A stretch of 64,000 nt of DNA from NCBI GenBank assembly GCA_964016875.1, contig OZ024720.1:39833106-39897105 (forward strand), written 5' to 3'. Positions within the stretch are counted from its first letter, which is position 1, and each line of letters starts with the position of its first letter. The translations under genes were made by a program, and so were the position numbers. Below are positions 13,901-26,763 of the stretch, piece by piece. This stretch comes from Fallopia convolvulus. Its lineage: Eukaryota; Streptophyta; Magnoliopsida; Caryophyllales; Polygonaceae. Below the pieces are notes generated by a model. It did no database searches. It saw nothing but the letters and a program-made list of their open reading frames with translations, and had not been told where the DNA came from.

Positions 13901-16490
13901 TTACATGGACATTTCATCGAACACCTAGCGTGCAATGTTAGATCACAAGTCATTTTAAAGGCAAAAGGAGAAAAAACGAGTGAACTTTGAAGACATCTAG
14001 GCATAAGCATAAAGAATGAAGATAGTACGTATCAAGCCAATAAGCACATTCTGCACTACAAAATCAAGACATATAAAAAAAAAGTATAAATTCGATCCTA
14101 GAAACCGCATGCCACAATTAGGAGTGACATTTACATGGACATTTCACCAAACATTTGGCTTGCAATGTTAGATCACAAGTCAATTGAAAGGCAAAAGCAT
14201 AAAAAACAAGTGATCTTTAAAGACATATAGGCATGAGCATAAGGAATGCGGATAGTATCAAGCCGATATGGACATTTTGCACTACAAAATCAAGACGTAT
14301 GGAATAAAAGAATAAATTTGAACCTTGAAACCGAATGCCACATTTAGTAGTGACATTTACATGCACAATTCATCGAACGCTTTGCTTGTAATGTTGTATC
14401 ACAATTCATTTTAAAGGCCAAAGGAGAAAAACCAATTGATCTTTAAAGACATCGAGGCCTCAGCATAAACAATAAGGATAGTATCAAGCCCATAAGCACA
14501 TTCTACACTACAAAATCAAGAATTATCGAATAAAAGTATAAATTCGAACCTAGAAACCGAATGTCACATTTAGGAGTGACATTTACATGGACATTTCATC
14601 GAACACTTGGTGTGCAATGTTAGATCACAACTCACTTTAAAGGCAAAAGTAGAAACAACAATTGAACTTTAAAGACATCTAGGCATAAGCATAAAGAATG
14701 AGGATAGTATCAAGGAAATAGGCATATTCTGCACTACAAAATCAAGACGTATCAAATAAATGGATAAATTCGAACCTAGAAAACGAATGCCACATTCAGA
14801 AAACGAATGCCACATTCAGGAGTATCAAGACAAATGAACTTTGAAGACATCTAGGCATAAGAATAAAGAGAGAGGATGGTACGTATCAAAACAATAAGCA
14901 CATTCTGCACAACAAAATCAAGACCGATCGAATAAGAACATAAATTCGACCCTAGTAACCGAATGCCACAAATAGGTGTGATATTTACATGGACATTTCA
15001 TCGAAAACTTGGTGTGCAAAAGGTGAAAAAACAAGTGATCTTTAAAGACATCTAGGAATAAGAATAAAGAATCAGGATAGTATCAAGCCAATATGATAAT
15101 TCTGCACTAAAAAATCAAGACGTATCGAATAAAAGCATAAATTCGAACCTAGCAACCGAATGCCACATTTAGGAGTTACATTTACATGGACATTTAATCG
15201 AACACTTAGCATGCAATGTTAGATCACAAGTCATTTTAAAGACAAAAGGAGAAAAAATAAGTGAACTTTAAAAACATCTAGGCATAACCATAAAGAATGA
15301 GGATAGTATCAAGCTAATAAGCACTTTCTGCACTAGAAAAGCAAAAACAATAAAAAAAGAGCATAAATTCGATCCTAGAAAACGAATTCCAGATTTATGA
15401 GTGACATTTACATGGACATTTCATCGAACACTTGGCGTACAATGTTTGATCACGTCATTTTAAAGGCAAAAGAAGAAAAAATAAAGTGAACTTTCAAGAC
15501 ATATTGGCATAAGCATGAAGAATGAGCATAGTATCAAGCCAATAAGCACATTATGCACTACAAAATCAAGACGTATCATATAAGAGCATAAATTCGAACC
15601 TAGAAACCGAATGCCAAAAATAGGAGTGACATTTACATGGACATTCCATAGAACACTTGGTGTGCAATGTTTGATCACAAATCATTTTAAAGACAAAAGG
15701 AGAAAAAACAAGTGAACTTTGAAGACATCTAGACATAAGCATAAAGAGAGAGGATAGTGCGTATCAAATCAATAAGCACATTTTGCACAACAAAATTAAC
15801 ACCGATCGAATAAAACATAAATTCGACCCTAGTAACCGAATGCCACAAATAGGAGTGATATTTACATGGAAATTTCATCGAACACTTGGCGTGCAATGTT
15901 AGATCACAAGTCATTTTAAGGCAAAAGGTAAAAAAACAAGTGATCTTTAAAGACCTCTAGGTATAAGAATAAAGAATCATTTGGCGTGCCACAATTAGGA
16001 GTGACATTTACATGGACATTTCATCGAACATTTGGCGTGCAATGTTAGATCACAAGTCATTTTAAAGGCGAAAGGAGAAAAAACAAGTGATCTTTAAAGA
16101 CATCTATAAATAAATATTAAAAATGAGGATAGTATCAACCCAATAAGCACATTCTACACTACAAAAGCAAGAAAAATCGAATAAAAGCATAAATTCGAAC
16201 CTAGAAACCAAATGCCACATTTAGGAGTGACATATTCATGGACATTTCATCAAACACTTGGCGTACAATGTTAGATCACGTCATTTTAAAGGCAAAAGGA
16301 GAAACAACAAGTGAACTTTTAAGACATCTAGGCATAAGCATAAAAAATGAGGATAGTATGATGCCAATAAGAATATTCTGCACTACAAAATCAACACCGA
16401 TCGAATAAGAGCATAAATTCGAACTTAGAGACCGAATACCATAATTAGGAGTGACATTTATATGGACATTTCATCGAACACTTGGCGCGC

Positions 16491-16727
16491 AATTCAATTG
16501 AACTATCTCTTTGGTCAATTCAATTGAGTTTCATTCAAATTGAACTATCTCTTTGATCATCTTAACTCTTCAAATCAGTTTCATTCTTATTCATATTTCA
16601 GTCTCTTGTTCATCAAGTTATTAACTTTGAAGGAAAATCAAGTTGGAAAGAGAATTACTTGTCAAGATCGGGCCAAAACAAGACCGACTTGTCATCATCG
16701 AGCAATCGAGGAGATAAGTCCTTATCA
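16491..16727 (+). mobile_element. Truncated LTR fragment, duplicate of the 3' end of the LTR at 19438
   Basis: Non-satellite sequence nearly identical to about 20371-20563. It starts abruptly inside a monomer after CTTGGCGCGC and ends CTTATCA, followed by ATTTA and then satellite. Its first 70 bp contain a local duplication of AATTCAATTGAACTATCTCT. It keeps the canonical CA end that the longer copy has lost. Because the downstream satellite is duplicated as well, this looks like a segmental duplication of an LTR/satellite junction and not an independent insertion. Confidence 0.8.
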
Positions 16728-19437
16728 ATTTACATGCACATTTAATCGAACACTTGGCGTGCAATGTTAGATTAATTACAACTTTTTTTAAAGGCAAAAG
16801 TTGAAAAAACAAGTGATCATTAAATACATCTAGGCATAAGCAAAAAGAATGAGGATAGTATCAAACCAATAAGCACATTGTGCAGTACAAAATCAAGACA
16901 TATCGAATAAATGATTAAATTCGAACCTAGAAACTGAATGCCACATTTAGGATTGCTATTTACATAGACATTTCATCGAACACTTGGCGTGCAATGTTAG
17001 ATCAAAAGTCATTTTAATGACAAAAGGAGAAAAAATGAGTGAACTTTAAAAACATCTAGGCATAAGCATAAAGAATAAGGATAGTATCAAGCCAATAAGC
17101 ACATTCTCCACTACAAAATCAAGAACAATAAAAAAGAGCATAAATTCGATCCTACGAACCGAATTCCACTTTTAGGAGTGACATTTACATGTACATTTCA
17201 TCGAACACTTGGTGACCAATGTTAGATCACGTCATTTTAATGGAAAAAGGAGAACAAACAAGTGAACTTTAAAGACATATAGGCATTAGCATAAAGAATG
17301 AGGATAGTATCAAGCCAATAAGCACATTCTACACTACAAAATCAAGACATATAGAAGAAGAGCATAAATTCGAACCTAGAAACCGAATGCCATAATTAAG
17401 AGTGACATTTACATGGACATTTCATCCAACACTTGGCGTACAATATTAGATCACAAGTCATTGTAAAGGCGAAATGAGAAAAAACAAGAGATCTTTAAAG
17501 ACATATAGGCCTAAACACAAAGAATGAGGATAGTGTCAAGCCAATAAGCATAATCTGCAGTACAAAATCAAGACGTATCGAATAAAACTATAAATTCGAA
17601 CCTAGAAACATAATGACACATTTAGGAGTGACATTTACATGGACATTTCATCGAACACTTGGCGTGCAATGTTAGATCACAACTCATTTTAAGGGAAAAA
17701 TGAGAAAAAAAACAAGTGATCATTAAAGACATACATAAGTATAAAGAATGAGGTTATTATCAACCCAATAAGCACATTCTACACTACAAAATCAAGAACA
17801 ATCGAATGAAAGCCAAAATTCAAACCTAGAAACTAAATGCCACTTTTAGGAGTGACATATACATGGATATTTCCTCAAACACTTGGCGTACAATGGTAGA
17901 TCACGTCATTTTAAAGGCAAAAGGAGAAACAACAAGTGAACTTTAAAGACATCTAGGCATAAGCATAAAGAATGAGGATAGTACGTATCAAGCCAAAAAA
18001 CACATTCTGCACAATAAAATCAAGACCAATCGAATAAGAACATAAATTCGACCCTAGAAACCGAATGCCACAATTAGGAGTGACATTTACATGGACATTT
18101 CATCGAACACTTGGCGTGCAATGTTAGATCACAAGTCATTGTAAAGGCAAAAGGAGAAAAAACAAGTGATCTTTAAAGACATCTAGACATAAGCATAAAG
18201 AATGAGGATAGTATCAAGCCAATAAGCACATTATGCATAACAAAATCAAGACCGATCGAATAAAATTATAAATTCAAACCTAGAAACCGAATGCCACAAT
18301 TAGGAGTGACATTTACATGGACATTTCATCGAACATTTGGCGTGCAATGTTAGATCACAAGTCATTTTAAAGGCGAAAGGAGAAAAAACAAGTGATATTT
18401 AAAGACATCTATAAATAAGTATAAAGAATGAGTATAGTATCAACCCAATAAGCACATTCTACACTACAAAAGCAAGAAAAATCGAATTAAAGCATAAATT
18501 CGAACCTAGAAACCAAATGCCACATTTAGGAGTGACATATTCATGGACCATCAAACACTTGGCGTACAATGTTAGATCACGTCATTTTAAAGGCAAAAGG
18601 AGAAACAATAAGTGAACTTTTAAGACATCTAGGCATAAGCATAAAAAATGAGGATAGTATGAAGCCAATAAGCATATTCTGCACTACAAAATCAAGACCG
18701 ATCGAATAAGAGCATAAATTCGAACCTAGAGACCGAATGCCATAATTAGGAGTGACATTTATACGGACATTTCATCGAACACTTGGCGTGCAAAGTTATC
18801 ACAAGTCATTTTAAAGGCAAAAGGAAAAAAAAAACAAGTGATCTTTGAAGACATCTAGGAATAAGCACAAAGAATGAGGATAGTATCAAGTCAATAGGCA
18901 CATTCTGCACTACAAAATCAAGACGTATCGAATAAAAGCATAAATTTGAACCTAGAAAACGAATGCCACATTCAGGAGTGCTATTCACATGGACATTTCA
19001 TCGAACACTTGGTGTGTAATGTTAGATCACAAGTCATTTTAAAGATAAAAGGAGAAAAAATAAATGAACTTTAAAGACATCTAGGCATAAGCGTAAAGAA
19101 TGAGGATAGTATCTAGCCAATAAGCACATTATGCACTACAAAATCAAAAACAATCTAATAAGAGCATAAATTCGATCCTAGAAACCGAATTCCACATTTA
19201 CGAGTTAAATTTACGTGGACATATCATCAAACACTTGGCATTAAATGTTAGATCACGTCATTTTTAAGGCAAACGGAGAAAAAACTAGTGAACTTTAAAG
19301 ACATCTAGGCATAAGCAAAAAGAATGAGGATAGTATTAAGTCAATATGCACATTCTGCACTACAAAATCAAGACCGATTGAATAAGAGCATAAATTTGAA
19401 CCTAGAAACCAAATGCCACAATTAGGAGTGACATTTA
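16728..19437 (+). repeat. Satellite array, block 2
   Basis: Same orientation and monomer as block 1. The stretch 18290-18790 repeats 15990-16490 (offset about 2305 bp), sharing CATCTATAAATAA and GAGACCGAAT variants. The stretch from 16728 to about 17780 is repeated after 20564. No gene is seen here. Confidence 0.95.
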
Positions 19438-20563
19438 TGACATAAATCAAGGGAGGATCCAAGCGAATGATTCGTTGAAGACGAAAGGAGGACAAAAACC
19501 AAGACCTTTACTGAGGTCCCGATCATTTAAATTTAAGTAGGTGTTCATGGATCTGATATTATCCTTTGATTATGTTCATCAATGGCGTCCAAGGCCACCA
19601 AGGTAGAGGATGAAGTTTTGAAAGTTCGAAAAGTTATGAAACTCGTCAAATTGAAAACTGTGCTCAGTAAATTGGTCATAACTGGGGCTAAAAAATTGAT
19701 CTCTAGTCCGTTCAAATTGCGTTGGATATATAATTAAAAGATCTAGAACTTTGTAATTTATGTCGAATGTAGAATCCAACAGATATGAGGCGAAAATTCC
19801 GATTTACTGAGAGATGTTCAAGTCTTACGGGAATATTATCTCTAAAATTAATTCTATCGATAGCTAGATATTATATTTATGCATAATTCGGCCTTAGGCT
19901 TATGTTAGTTGGCTAAAATATATCTTGCTTTATTATTATTTATATCCTTTTGAATTTTAGGAGTAGTTTTTTAGTTTTCTTATCTAAATAAATCAGATAA
20001 TTATTTATTTGATAGGAGTTTTAGGAATATATTAGGTTATGTTGTGAGACAAGCAAAAGGTCCATCATACCTCTCTAGTGATGGCCACCTTTTTACTTGT
20101 TCTCCAAGCAGACTCTTTTGTATTCCCTTTAAATAGCTTTGTTTTTCATTCAATAAAATTCAGTCTGAATTAGATTAACCCCTATTGGTTTATCTAGTTA
20201 ATGGGCCATTAAACCAACCATTGTTTTAAAGCAATTTCGATCATAATCATCACCAATTCATTCTTGTTTCAATTCAGATTTGAGTTGTTAATTTCATCAA
20301 TTAAGTTAGTCCTAGTTTGGTTGTTAAAGAACAAACCTAGTTCATCAATATAATTTATCGTTAGAGCCAATTCAATTGAACTATCTCTTTGGTCATCTTA
20401 ACTCTTCAAATCAGTTTCATTCTTATTCATATTTCAGTCTCTTGTTCATCAAGTTATTAACTTTGAAGGAAAATCAAGTTGGAAAGAGAATTACTTGTCA
20501 AGATTGGGCCAAAACAAGACCGACTTATCATCATCGAGCAATCGAGGAGATAAGTCCTTATAA
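19438..20563 (+). mobile_element. Solo LTR (1126 bp) inserted in satellite
   Basis: Starts TGACATAAATC and is flanked on both sides by the 5-bp direct repeat ATTTA (19433-19437 and 20564-20568), which fits a retrotransposon target duplication. The last two bases are AA here, but the duplicate copy ending at 16727 has CA at that point, so the terminus was originally TG...CA. The interior has the look of an LTR: a CCCTTTAAATAGC promoter-like stretch near 20129 and TTCATTCAATAAAATTCAG near 20145. No coding domain is present, so the family cannot be named. The 66-codon and 76-codon open frames in it are not convincing genes. Confidence 0.75.
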
Positions 20564-21780
20564 ATTTACATGCACATTTAATCGAACACTTGGCGTGAAA
20601 TATTAGATTAATTACAACTCTTTTTAAAGGCAAAAGGAGAAAAAACAAGTGATCATTAAATACATCTAGGCATAAGCACAAAGAATGAGGATAGTATCAA
20701 GCCAATAAGCACATTGTGCAGTACAAAATCAAGACATATCGAATAAAAGATTAAATTCGAACCTAGAAACTGAATGCCACATTTAGGATTTCTATTTACA
20801 TAGACATTTCATCAAACACTTGGTGTGCAATGTTACATCAAAAGTCATTTTAATGACAAAAGGAGAAAAAACAAGTGATCATTAAATACATCTAGGCATA
20901 AGCACAAAGAATGAGGATAGTATCAAGCCAATAAGCACATTGTGCAGTACAAAATCAAGACATATCGAATAAAAGATTAAATTCGAACCTAGAAACTGAA
21001 TGCCACATTTAGGATTTCTATTTACATAGACATTTCATCGAACACTTGGCGTGCAATGTTAGATCAAAAGTCATTTTAATGACAAAAGGAGAAAAAATGA
21101 GTGAACTTTAAAAACATCTAGGCATAAGTATAAAGAATAAGGATAGTATCAAGCCAATAAGCACATTCTCCACTACAAAATCAAGAACAATAAAAAAAGA
21201 GCATAAATTCGATCCTACAAACCGAATTCCACTTTTAGCAGTGACATTTACATGTACATTTCATTGAACACTTGGTGACCAATGTTAGATCACGTCATTT
21301 TAATGGCAAAAGGAGAAAAAACAAGTGAACTTTAAAGACATATAGGCATTAGCATAAAGAATGAGGATAGTATCAAGCCAATAAGCACATTCTACACTAC
21401 AAAATCAAGACATATCGAATAAGAGCATAAATTCGAACCTAGAAACCGAATGCCACAATTAAGAGTGACATTTACATGGACATTTCATCCAACACTTGGC
21501 GTACAATATTAGATCACATTTCATTGTAAAGGCGAAATGAGAAAAAACAAGTGATCTTTAAAGACATATAGGCCTAAACACAAAGAATGAGGATAGTGTC
21601 AAGCCAATAAGCATAATCTGCAGTACAAAATCAAGACGTATCGAATAAAACTATAAATTCGAACCTAGAAACATAATGCCACATTTAAGAGTGACATTTA
21701 CATGGACATTTCATCAAACACTTGGCGTGCAATGTTAGATCACAACTCATTTTAAGGGCAAAATGAGAAAAAAACAAGTG
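20564..21780 (+). repeat. Satellite array, block 3 (duplicate of 16728-17780)
   Basis: Repeats block 2 monomer by monomer. The offset is about 3836 bp at the start and about 4062 bp later. The difference is 226 bp, which is one extra monomer (around 20820-21050) in this copy. It ends at AACAAGTG where the gypsy fragment begins. Confidence 0.93.
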
Positions 21781-22712
21781 TTGGATTGGTGGTGTAAACG
21801 GTCTGATTACTTGAAAACTGGCAGAGCCTGCTTACCATACTTATCGGTAATCCTTGATACAGATGGCACCGTATGAGGTTTTGTATGGCCACAAGTGTAG
21901 AACGTCATTGTATTGGGATGACCCATTAGATTTGATAGAGAATGTGGTTAAAATTCGAGAGAGTATGATACTTGAACATAATTCTTAGCAATCTTAGGTA
22001 GATGGGGGTCAACTATTAAACATGTGAAGTAGAAGTACAAGTGTAGTAAAAAGGGTTGCCTACTCGTGAAGTTAAAAGATTTGGAATGAAAGGGAAGTTG
22101 AGTCCTTGGTAATCAGGCCATTTGAGATTCTAGAAAGGGTAAGTGAGGTGGCCTACAAGCTAGCATTACCACCAACCTTGGATGGAAGCAATTGAAGGAC
22201 ACTCTGGTTAGAGTTATGTGAGAATTAAAGCTTCACATAAGGTTCATAAGAGAGTAAGGGTTGGTATACCATGATTGAGGGTAAGGAAAATTTGAGTAGA
22301 GTCGAAATTTCTTTAGGACCACAAAGACCAAGAGTTCCAAAGGAAGAAGTAAGTAGGCTAGGGTCACAACAGTGGAGCACAAGGTTGAAAACTTATACCA
22401 AATGGTTTAGAATAAAGAGAAAAGCAGGTGAAAATGAGAAAGGGAAATGTCAGGAAATGGATCCAATTTTAGTCGATCGTAGGGGTTCATGGTTGTGTTA
22501 GTAGAGCTATTAGAGAGTTGCAAGTTATTGATTGCGAAAGGGATATGCATAGGATATATTTATAGAAAGAGATTTAGCCTAGTAGTAAAACTAATAGGGA
22601 CATGAGGATCAAGAGATAAATGGCTTTATGAGTAATTTGGACAAGGATGATGGTAAGGAAGGATTAATCCAAGGTGAGTTAGGGATATTATCCTATATGT
22701 AAGAAGAAGTTA
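21781..22712 (+). pseudogene. Decayed Ty3/gypsy pol fragment (integrase C-terminal region)
   Basis: Conceptual translation from about 21863 reads MAPYEVLYGHKCRTSLYWD, which matches the integrase tail of plant gypsy elements (usual form APxEALYGRKCRTPLxW). After a broken interval, the frame near 22114-22180 reads PFEILERVSEVAYKLALPP, the GPY/F module found at the integrase C-terminus, typical of chromoviruses. Stops and at least one frameshift separate the two parts. There is no RT, protease or LTR. A 76-codon open frame at 22271-22501 downstream has no recognisable domain and may belong to the same remnant. No target duplication is apparent: the satellite phase jumps from one side to the other. 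Confidence 0.85.
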
Positions 22713-24178
22713 GCATGTTAGATCAAAAGTCATATTAAAGGCAAAAGGAGAAAAAACAAGTGAACTTTAAACACATCTAGACATAAGCATAAAGAATGAG
22801 GATAATATCAATCAAATAAGCACATTCTCCACTACAAAATCATGAACAATCAAATAAAAAGAAAAATTGAACCTAGAAACCCAATGCCACATTAGTAGTG
22901 ACATTTACATGGACATTGCATCGAACACTTGTCGTGCAATGTTAGATCAGAAGTGAAGTTTTAAGGGCAAATGGAGGAAAAACAAGTGAACTTCACAGGC
23001 ATCTAGGCATAAGCATAACGAATGAGAATAGTATGAAGCCAATAAGCACATTCTGCACTACAAAATCAAGACGTATCGAATAAAAGCATAAATTCAAACC
23101 TAGAAACCGAATGTCATATATAGGAGTGACATTTACATTGACATTTCAAAGAACACTTGTCGTGCAATGTTAGATCAAAAGTCATTTTAAAGGTAAATGG
23201 AGAAAAACCAAGTGATTTTTAAATACATCTAGGCATAAGTACAAACAATAAGGATAGTACCAAGCCAATACGCACATTCTACACTACAAAATCAAGACGT
23301 ATCGAATAAAAGCATAAATTCGAACCTAGAAACCGAATGCCATAGTTAGGACTGACATTTATATGGACATTTAATTGAACACTTGGCGTGCAATGTTAGA
23401 TTCCAAGTCATTTTAATGGCAAAAGGAGAAAAAACAAGTGATTTTTAAATATATCTAGGCATAAGCACAAACAATGAGGATAGTATCAAGCCAATAAGCA
23501 CATTTTGCACTACAGAATCAAGACGTATCGAATAAAATCATAAATTCGAACCTAGAAACCGAATGCCACATTTAGGAGTGTAATTTACGTCGACATTTCA
23601 TCGAACACTTGGCGTGCAATGTTAGATCACAAGTCATTTTAAAGGCAAAAGGAGAAAAAACAAGTGAACTTTAAATACATCTAGGCATAAGCATAAAGAA
23701 TGAGGATAGCATCAATAAAATAAGCACATTCTGCGCTACAAAATCGAGAAAAATCGAATAAAAGTATAAATTCGAACCTAGAATCTGAATGCCACATTTA
23801 GGAGTGACATTTACATGGACATTTCATCGAACACTTGGCGTGCAATGTTAGATCACAAGTCATTTTATTGGGAAATGGAGAAAAAACAAGTGATCTTTAA
23901 AGTCATCAAGGCATAAGCACAATGAATGAGGATAGTATTAAGCCAATAAGCACATTTTGCACTACAAAATCAAGACCGATCTAATAAAAGCATAAATTTG
24001 AACCTTTTAACTGAATGCCACATTTGGGAGTGACATTTACATGGACATTTCATCGAACACTTGGTGTGCAATGTTAGATCCCAAGTCAAATTTTAAGGGC
24101 AAAAGGAGAAAAAACAAGTGATCTTTAAAGAGATCTAGGAATTAGCATAAAGATTGAGGAGAGTACCAAGCTCATTAG
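22713..24178 (+). repeat. Satellite array, block 4
   Basis: Same orientation as blocks 1-3, about 6.5 monomers. It ends at an inversion junction where GCTCATTAG is present twice in tandem (about 24168-24186). No gene is seen. Confidence 0.95.
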
Positions 24179-26763
24179 CTCATTAGCCTAGATGTCTTTA
24201 AAGTTCACTTGTGTTTTCTCATTTTGCCTTTAAAATGACTTTTGATCCAACATTGCACGCCAAGTGTTCATGAAATGTCAAAGTAAATGTCACTCCTAAA
24301 TATGACATTCGGTTTCTAGGTCGAATTTATGCTTTTATTCGATTCGTCTTGATTTTGTAGTGCAGAATGTTCTTATTGGCTTGATATTATCCTCATTCTT
24401 TGTTCTTATGCCTAGATGTCTGTAATGATCACTTGTTTTTCTCGTTTTGCCTTTAAAATGACTTGTGATCTAACAAAGCAGGCCAAGTGTTCGATTAGAT
24501 GTCTATGTAGATGTCACTCCTAAATGTGGCATTCGGTTTCTAGGTTCGAATTTATGCTTTTATTTGATACGTCTTGATTTTGTAGTGCAAAATGTGCTTA
24601 TTGGCTTAATACTATCCTATTGTTTATGCTTATGCCTAGATGTATTTAAAAATCCATTGGTTTTTCTCCTTTTGCCTTTAAAATGACTTTTGATCTAACA
24701 TTGCACACCAAGTGTTCGATGAAATGTCCATGTAAATGTCACTCCTAAATATGAAATTTGGTATCTAGGTTCGAATTTATGCTTTTATTCCATCGGTCTT
24801 GATTTTGTAGTGACGAATGTGCTTATTGGCTTGATACTATCCTCATTCATTGTGCTTATGCCTAGATGTTTTTAAAGATCACTTGTTTTTTCTCCTTTTC
24901 CATTTAAATTGACTTGTGATCAAACATTGCACGCCAAGTGTTCGATGAATTGTCCATGTAAATGTCACTCCTAATGTGGCATTCGGTTTCTAGGTTCGAA
25001 TTTAAGGTTTTAATCGATTATTCTATATTTTGTAGTGCAGAATGTGCTTATTTGAATGATACTATCCTCATTCTCTATGCTTATGCCTAGATGTCTTTAA
25101 AGTTCACTTGTTTTTTCTCCTTGTGCCTTTAAAATGACTTTTGATCCAACATTGCACGCCAAGTGTTCTATGAAATGTCCATGTAAATGTCACTCCTAAA
25201 TATGACATTCGGTTTCTAGGTTCGAGATTATGCTTTTATTCGATACGTCTTGATTTCGTAGTGCAGAATGTGCTTATTGGCTTGATACTATCCTATTGTT
25301 TATGCTTATGCCTAGATAAATTTAAAAATCACTTGGTTTTTCTCCTTTTGCCTTTAAAGTGACTTGTGATCTAACATAGCACGCCAAGTGTTCGATGATA
25401 TGACCATGTAAATGTCTATCCTAAATGTGGCATTCGGTTTCTAGGTTTGAATTCATGTTTTTATTCGATACGTCTTGATTTTGTAGATTAGAATATGCTT
25501 ATTAGCTTGATACCCTCCTCATTCTTTGTGCTTATGCCTAGATGTCATTAAAGTTAACTTGTTTTTTCTCCTTTTTTCTTTAAAATGACTTTTGATCGAA
25601 CATTGCACGTCAAGTGTTCGATGAAATGTCCATGTAAATGTCACTCCTAAATATGACATTCGGTTTCTAGGTTCGAATTTATACTTTTATTCGATTCGTC
25701 TTGATTTTGTAGTGCAGAATGTTCTTATTGGCTTGATATTATCCTCATTCTTTGTTCTTATGCCTAGATGTCTGTAATGATCACTTATTTTTTCTCCTTT
25801 TGCCATTAAAATGACTTGTGATCTAACAAAGCACGCCAAGTGTTCTATCAAATGTTCATGTAAATGTCACTCCTAAATGTGGCATTCGGTTTCTAGGTTC
25901 GAATTTATGCTTTTATTCGATACGTCTTGATTTTGTAGTATAGAATGTGCGTATTGGCTTGATACTATCCTCATTGTTTCTGCTTATGCCTAGATGTATT
26001 TAAAAATCACTTGGTTTTTCTCCTTTTGCCTTTAAAATTACTTTTGATCTAACATTGCACGCCAAGTGTTTGATGAAATGTCCATGTAAATGTCACTCCT
26101 AAATATGACATTCGGTTTCTAGGTTCGAATTTATGCTTTTATTCCATCGGTCTTGATTTTGTAGTGAAGAATCTGCTTATTGGCTTGATACTATCCTCAT
26201 TCATTGTGCTTATGCCTAGATGTCTTTAAAGATCACTTATTTTTTGTCCTTTTCCATTTAAATTAACTTGTGATCTAACATTGCACGCCAAGTGTTCGAT
26301 AAATTGTCCATGTAAATGTCACTCCCAATGTGGCATTCGGTTTCTAGGTTCGAATTTATGATTTTATTCGATTATTCTTTATTTTGTAGTGCAAAATGTG
26401 CTTATCTGAATAATACTATCCTCATTCTCTATGCTTATGCCTAGATGTCTTTAAAGTTCACTTATTTTTTCTACTTTTGCCTTTAAAATGACTTTTGATC
26501 CAACATTGCACGCCAAGTGTTCTATGGAATATCCATGTAAATGTCACTCCTAAATATGACATTCAGTTTCTAGGTTCTAAATTATGCTTTTATTCGATAC
26601 GTCCTGATTTTTTAGTAAAGAATGCGCTTATTGGCAAGATACAATCCTCATTCTTTGTGCTTATGCCTAGATGTCTGTAAAGATCACTTGTATTTTTCTC
26701 CTTTTGCCTTTAAAATGACTTTTGATCTAACATTGCATGCCAAGTGTTTGATGAAATGTCCAT
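24179..26763 (-). repeat. Inverted satellite block (~2.6 kb)
   Basis: Here the monomer reads in reverse: CCTAGATGTCTTTAAAG, GCACGCCAAGTGTTCGATG and CGGTTTCTAGGTTCGAA occur on the plus strand. The left boundary follows the doubled GCTCATTAG. The right boundary is a direct switch from GAAATGTCCAT to ATAAAAGCATAAATTCG with no filler. Inside are two copies of a six-monomer unit about 1.35 kb apart, shown by the shared variants CGATTCGTCTTG with TTGTTCTTATGCC (24345 and 25700), ATTCCATCGGTCTTG (24788 and 26131) and TTATTTGAATGATAC / TTATCTGAATAATAC (25048 and 26402). No gene is seen. Confidence 0.95.

Larger units (their letters stand above)
1..16490 (+). repeat. Tandem satellite array, ~226-bp monomer, block 1
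   Basis: Head-to-tail copies of an AT-rich monomer. The phrase TTAGGAGTGACATTTACATGG recurs at about 620, 847, 1072 and 1299, giving a spacing of 225-227 bp. The best conserved monomer parts are GAACACTTGGCGTGCAATG, GGAGAAAAAACAAGTGA, TTTAAAGACATCTAGGCAT and the near-dyad TTCGAACCTAGAAACCGAA. Monomers differ by many point changes and some are internally deleted, for example a spacing of about 137 bp between 257 and 394, and a chimaeric junction near 15980. A 20-bp local duplication lies at about 14782-14821. Short open frames here (60-116 codons, mostly on the minus strand) are by-products of the repeat and are not genes. I do not recognise the family. Confidence 0.97.

Noticed and set aside
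4122..15914. Many 60-116-codon minus-strand open frames with similar peptides (for example MTCDLTLHAKCSMKCPCK)
   Set aside because: They are the same satellite monomer read on the reverse strand. They recur with the repeat, end at random stops and have no independent support.
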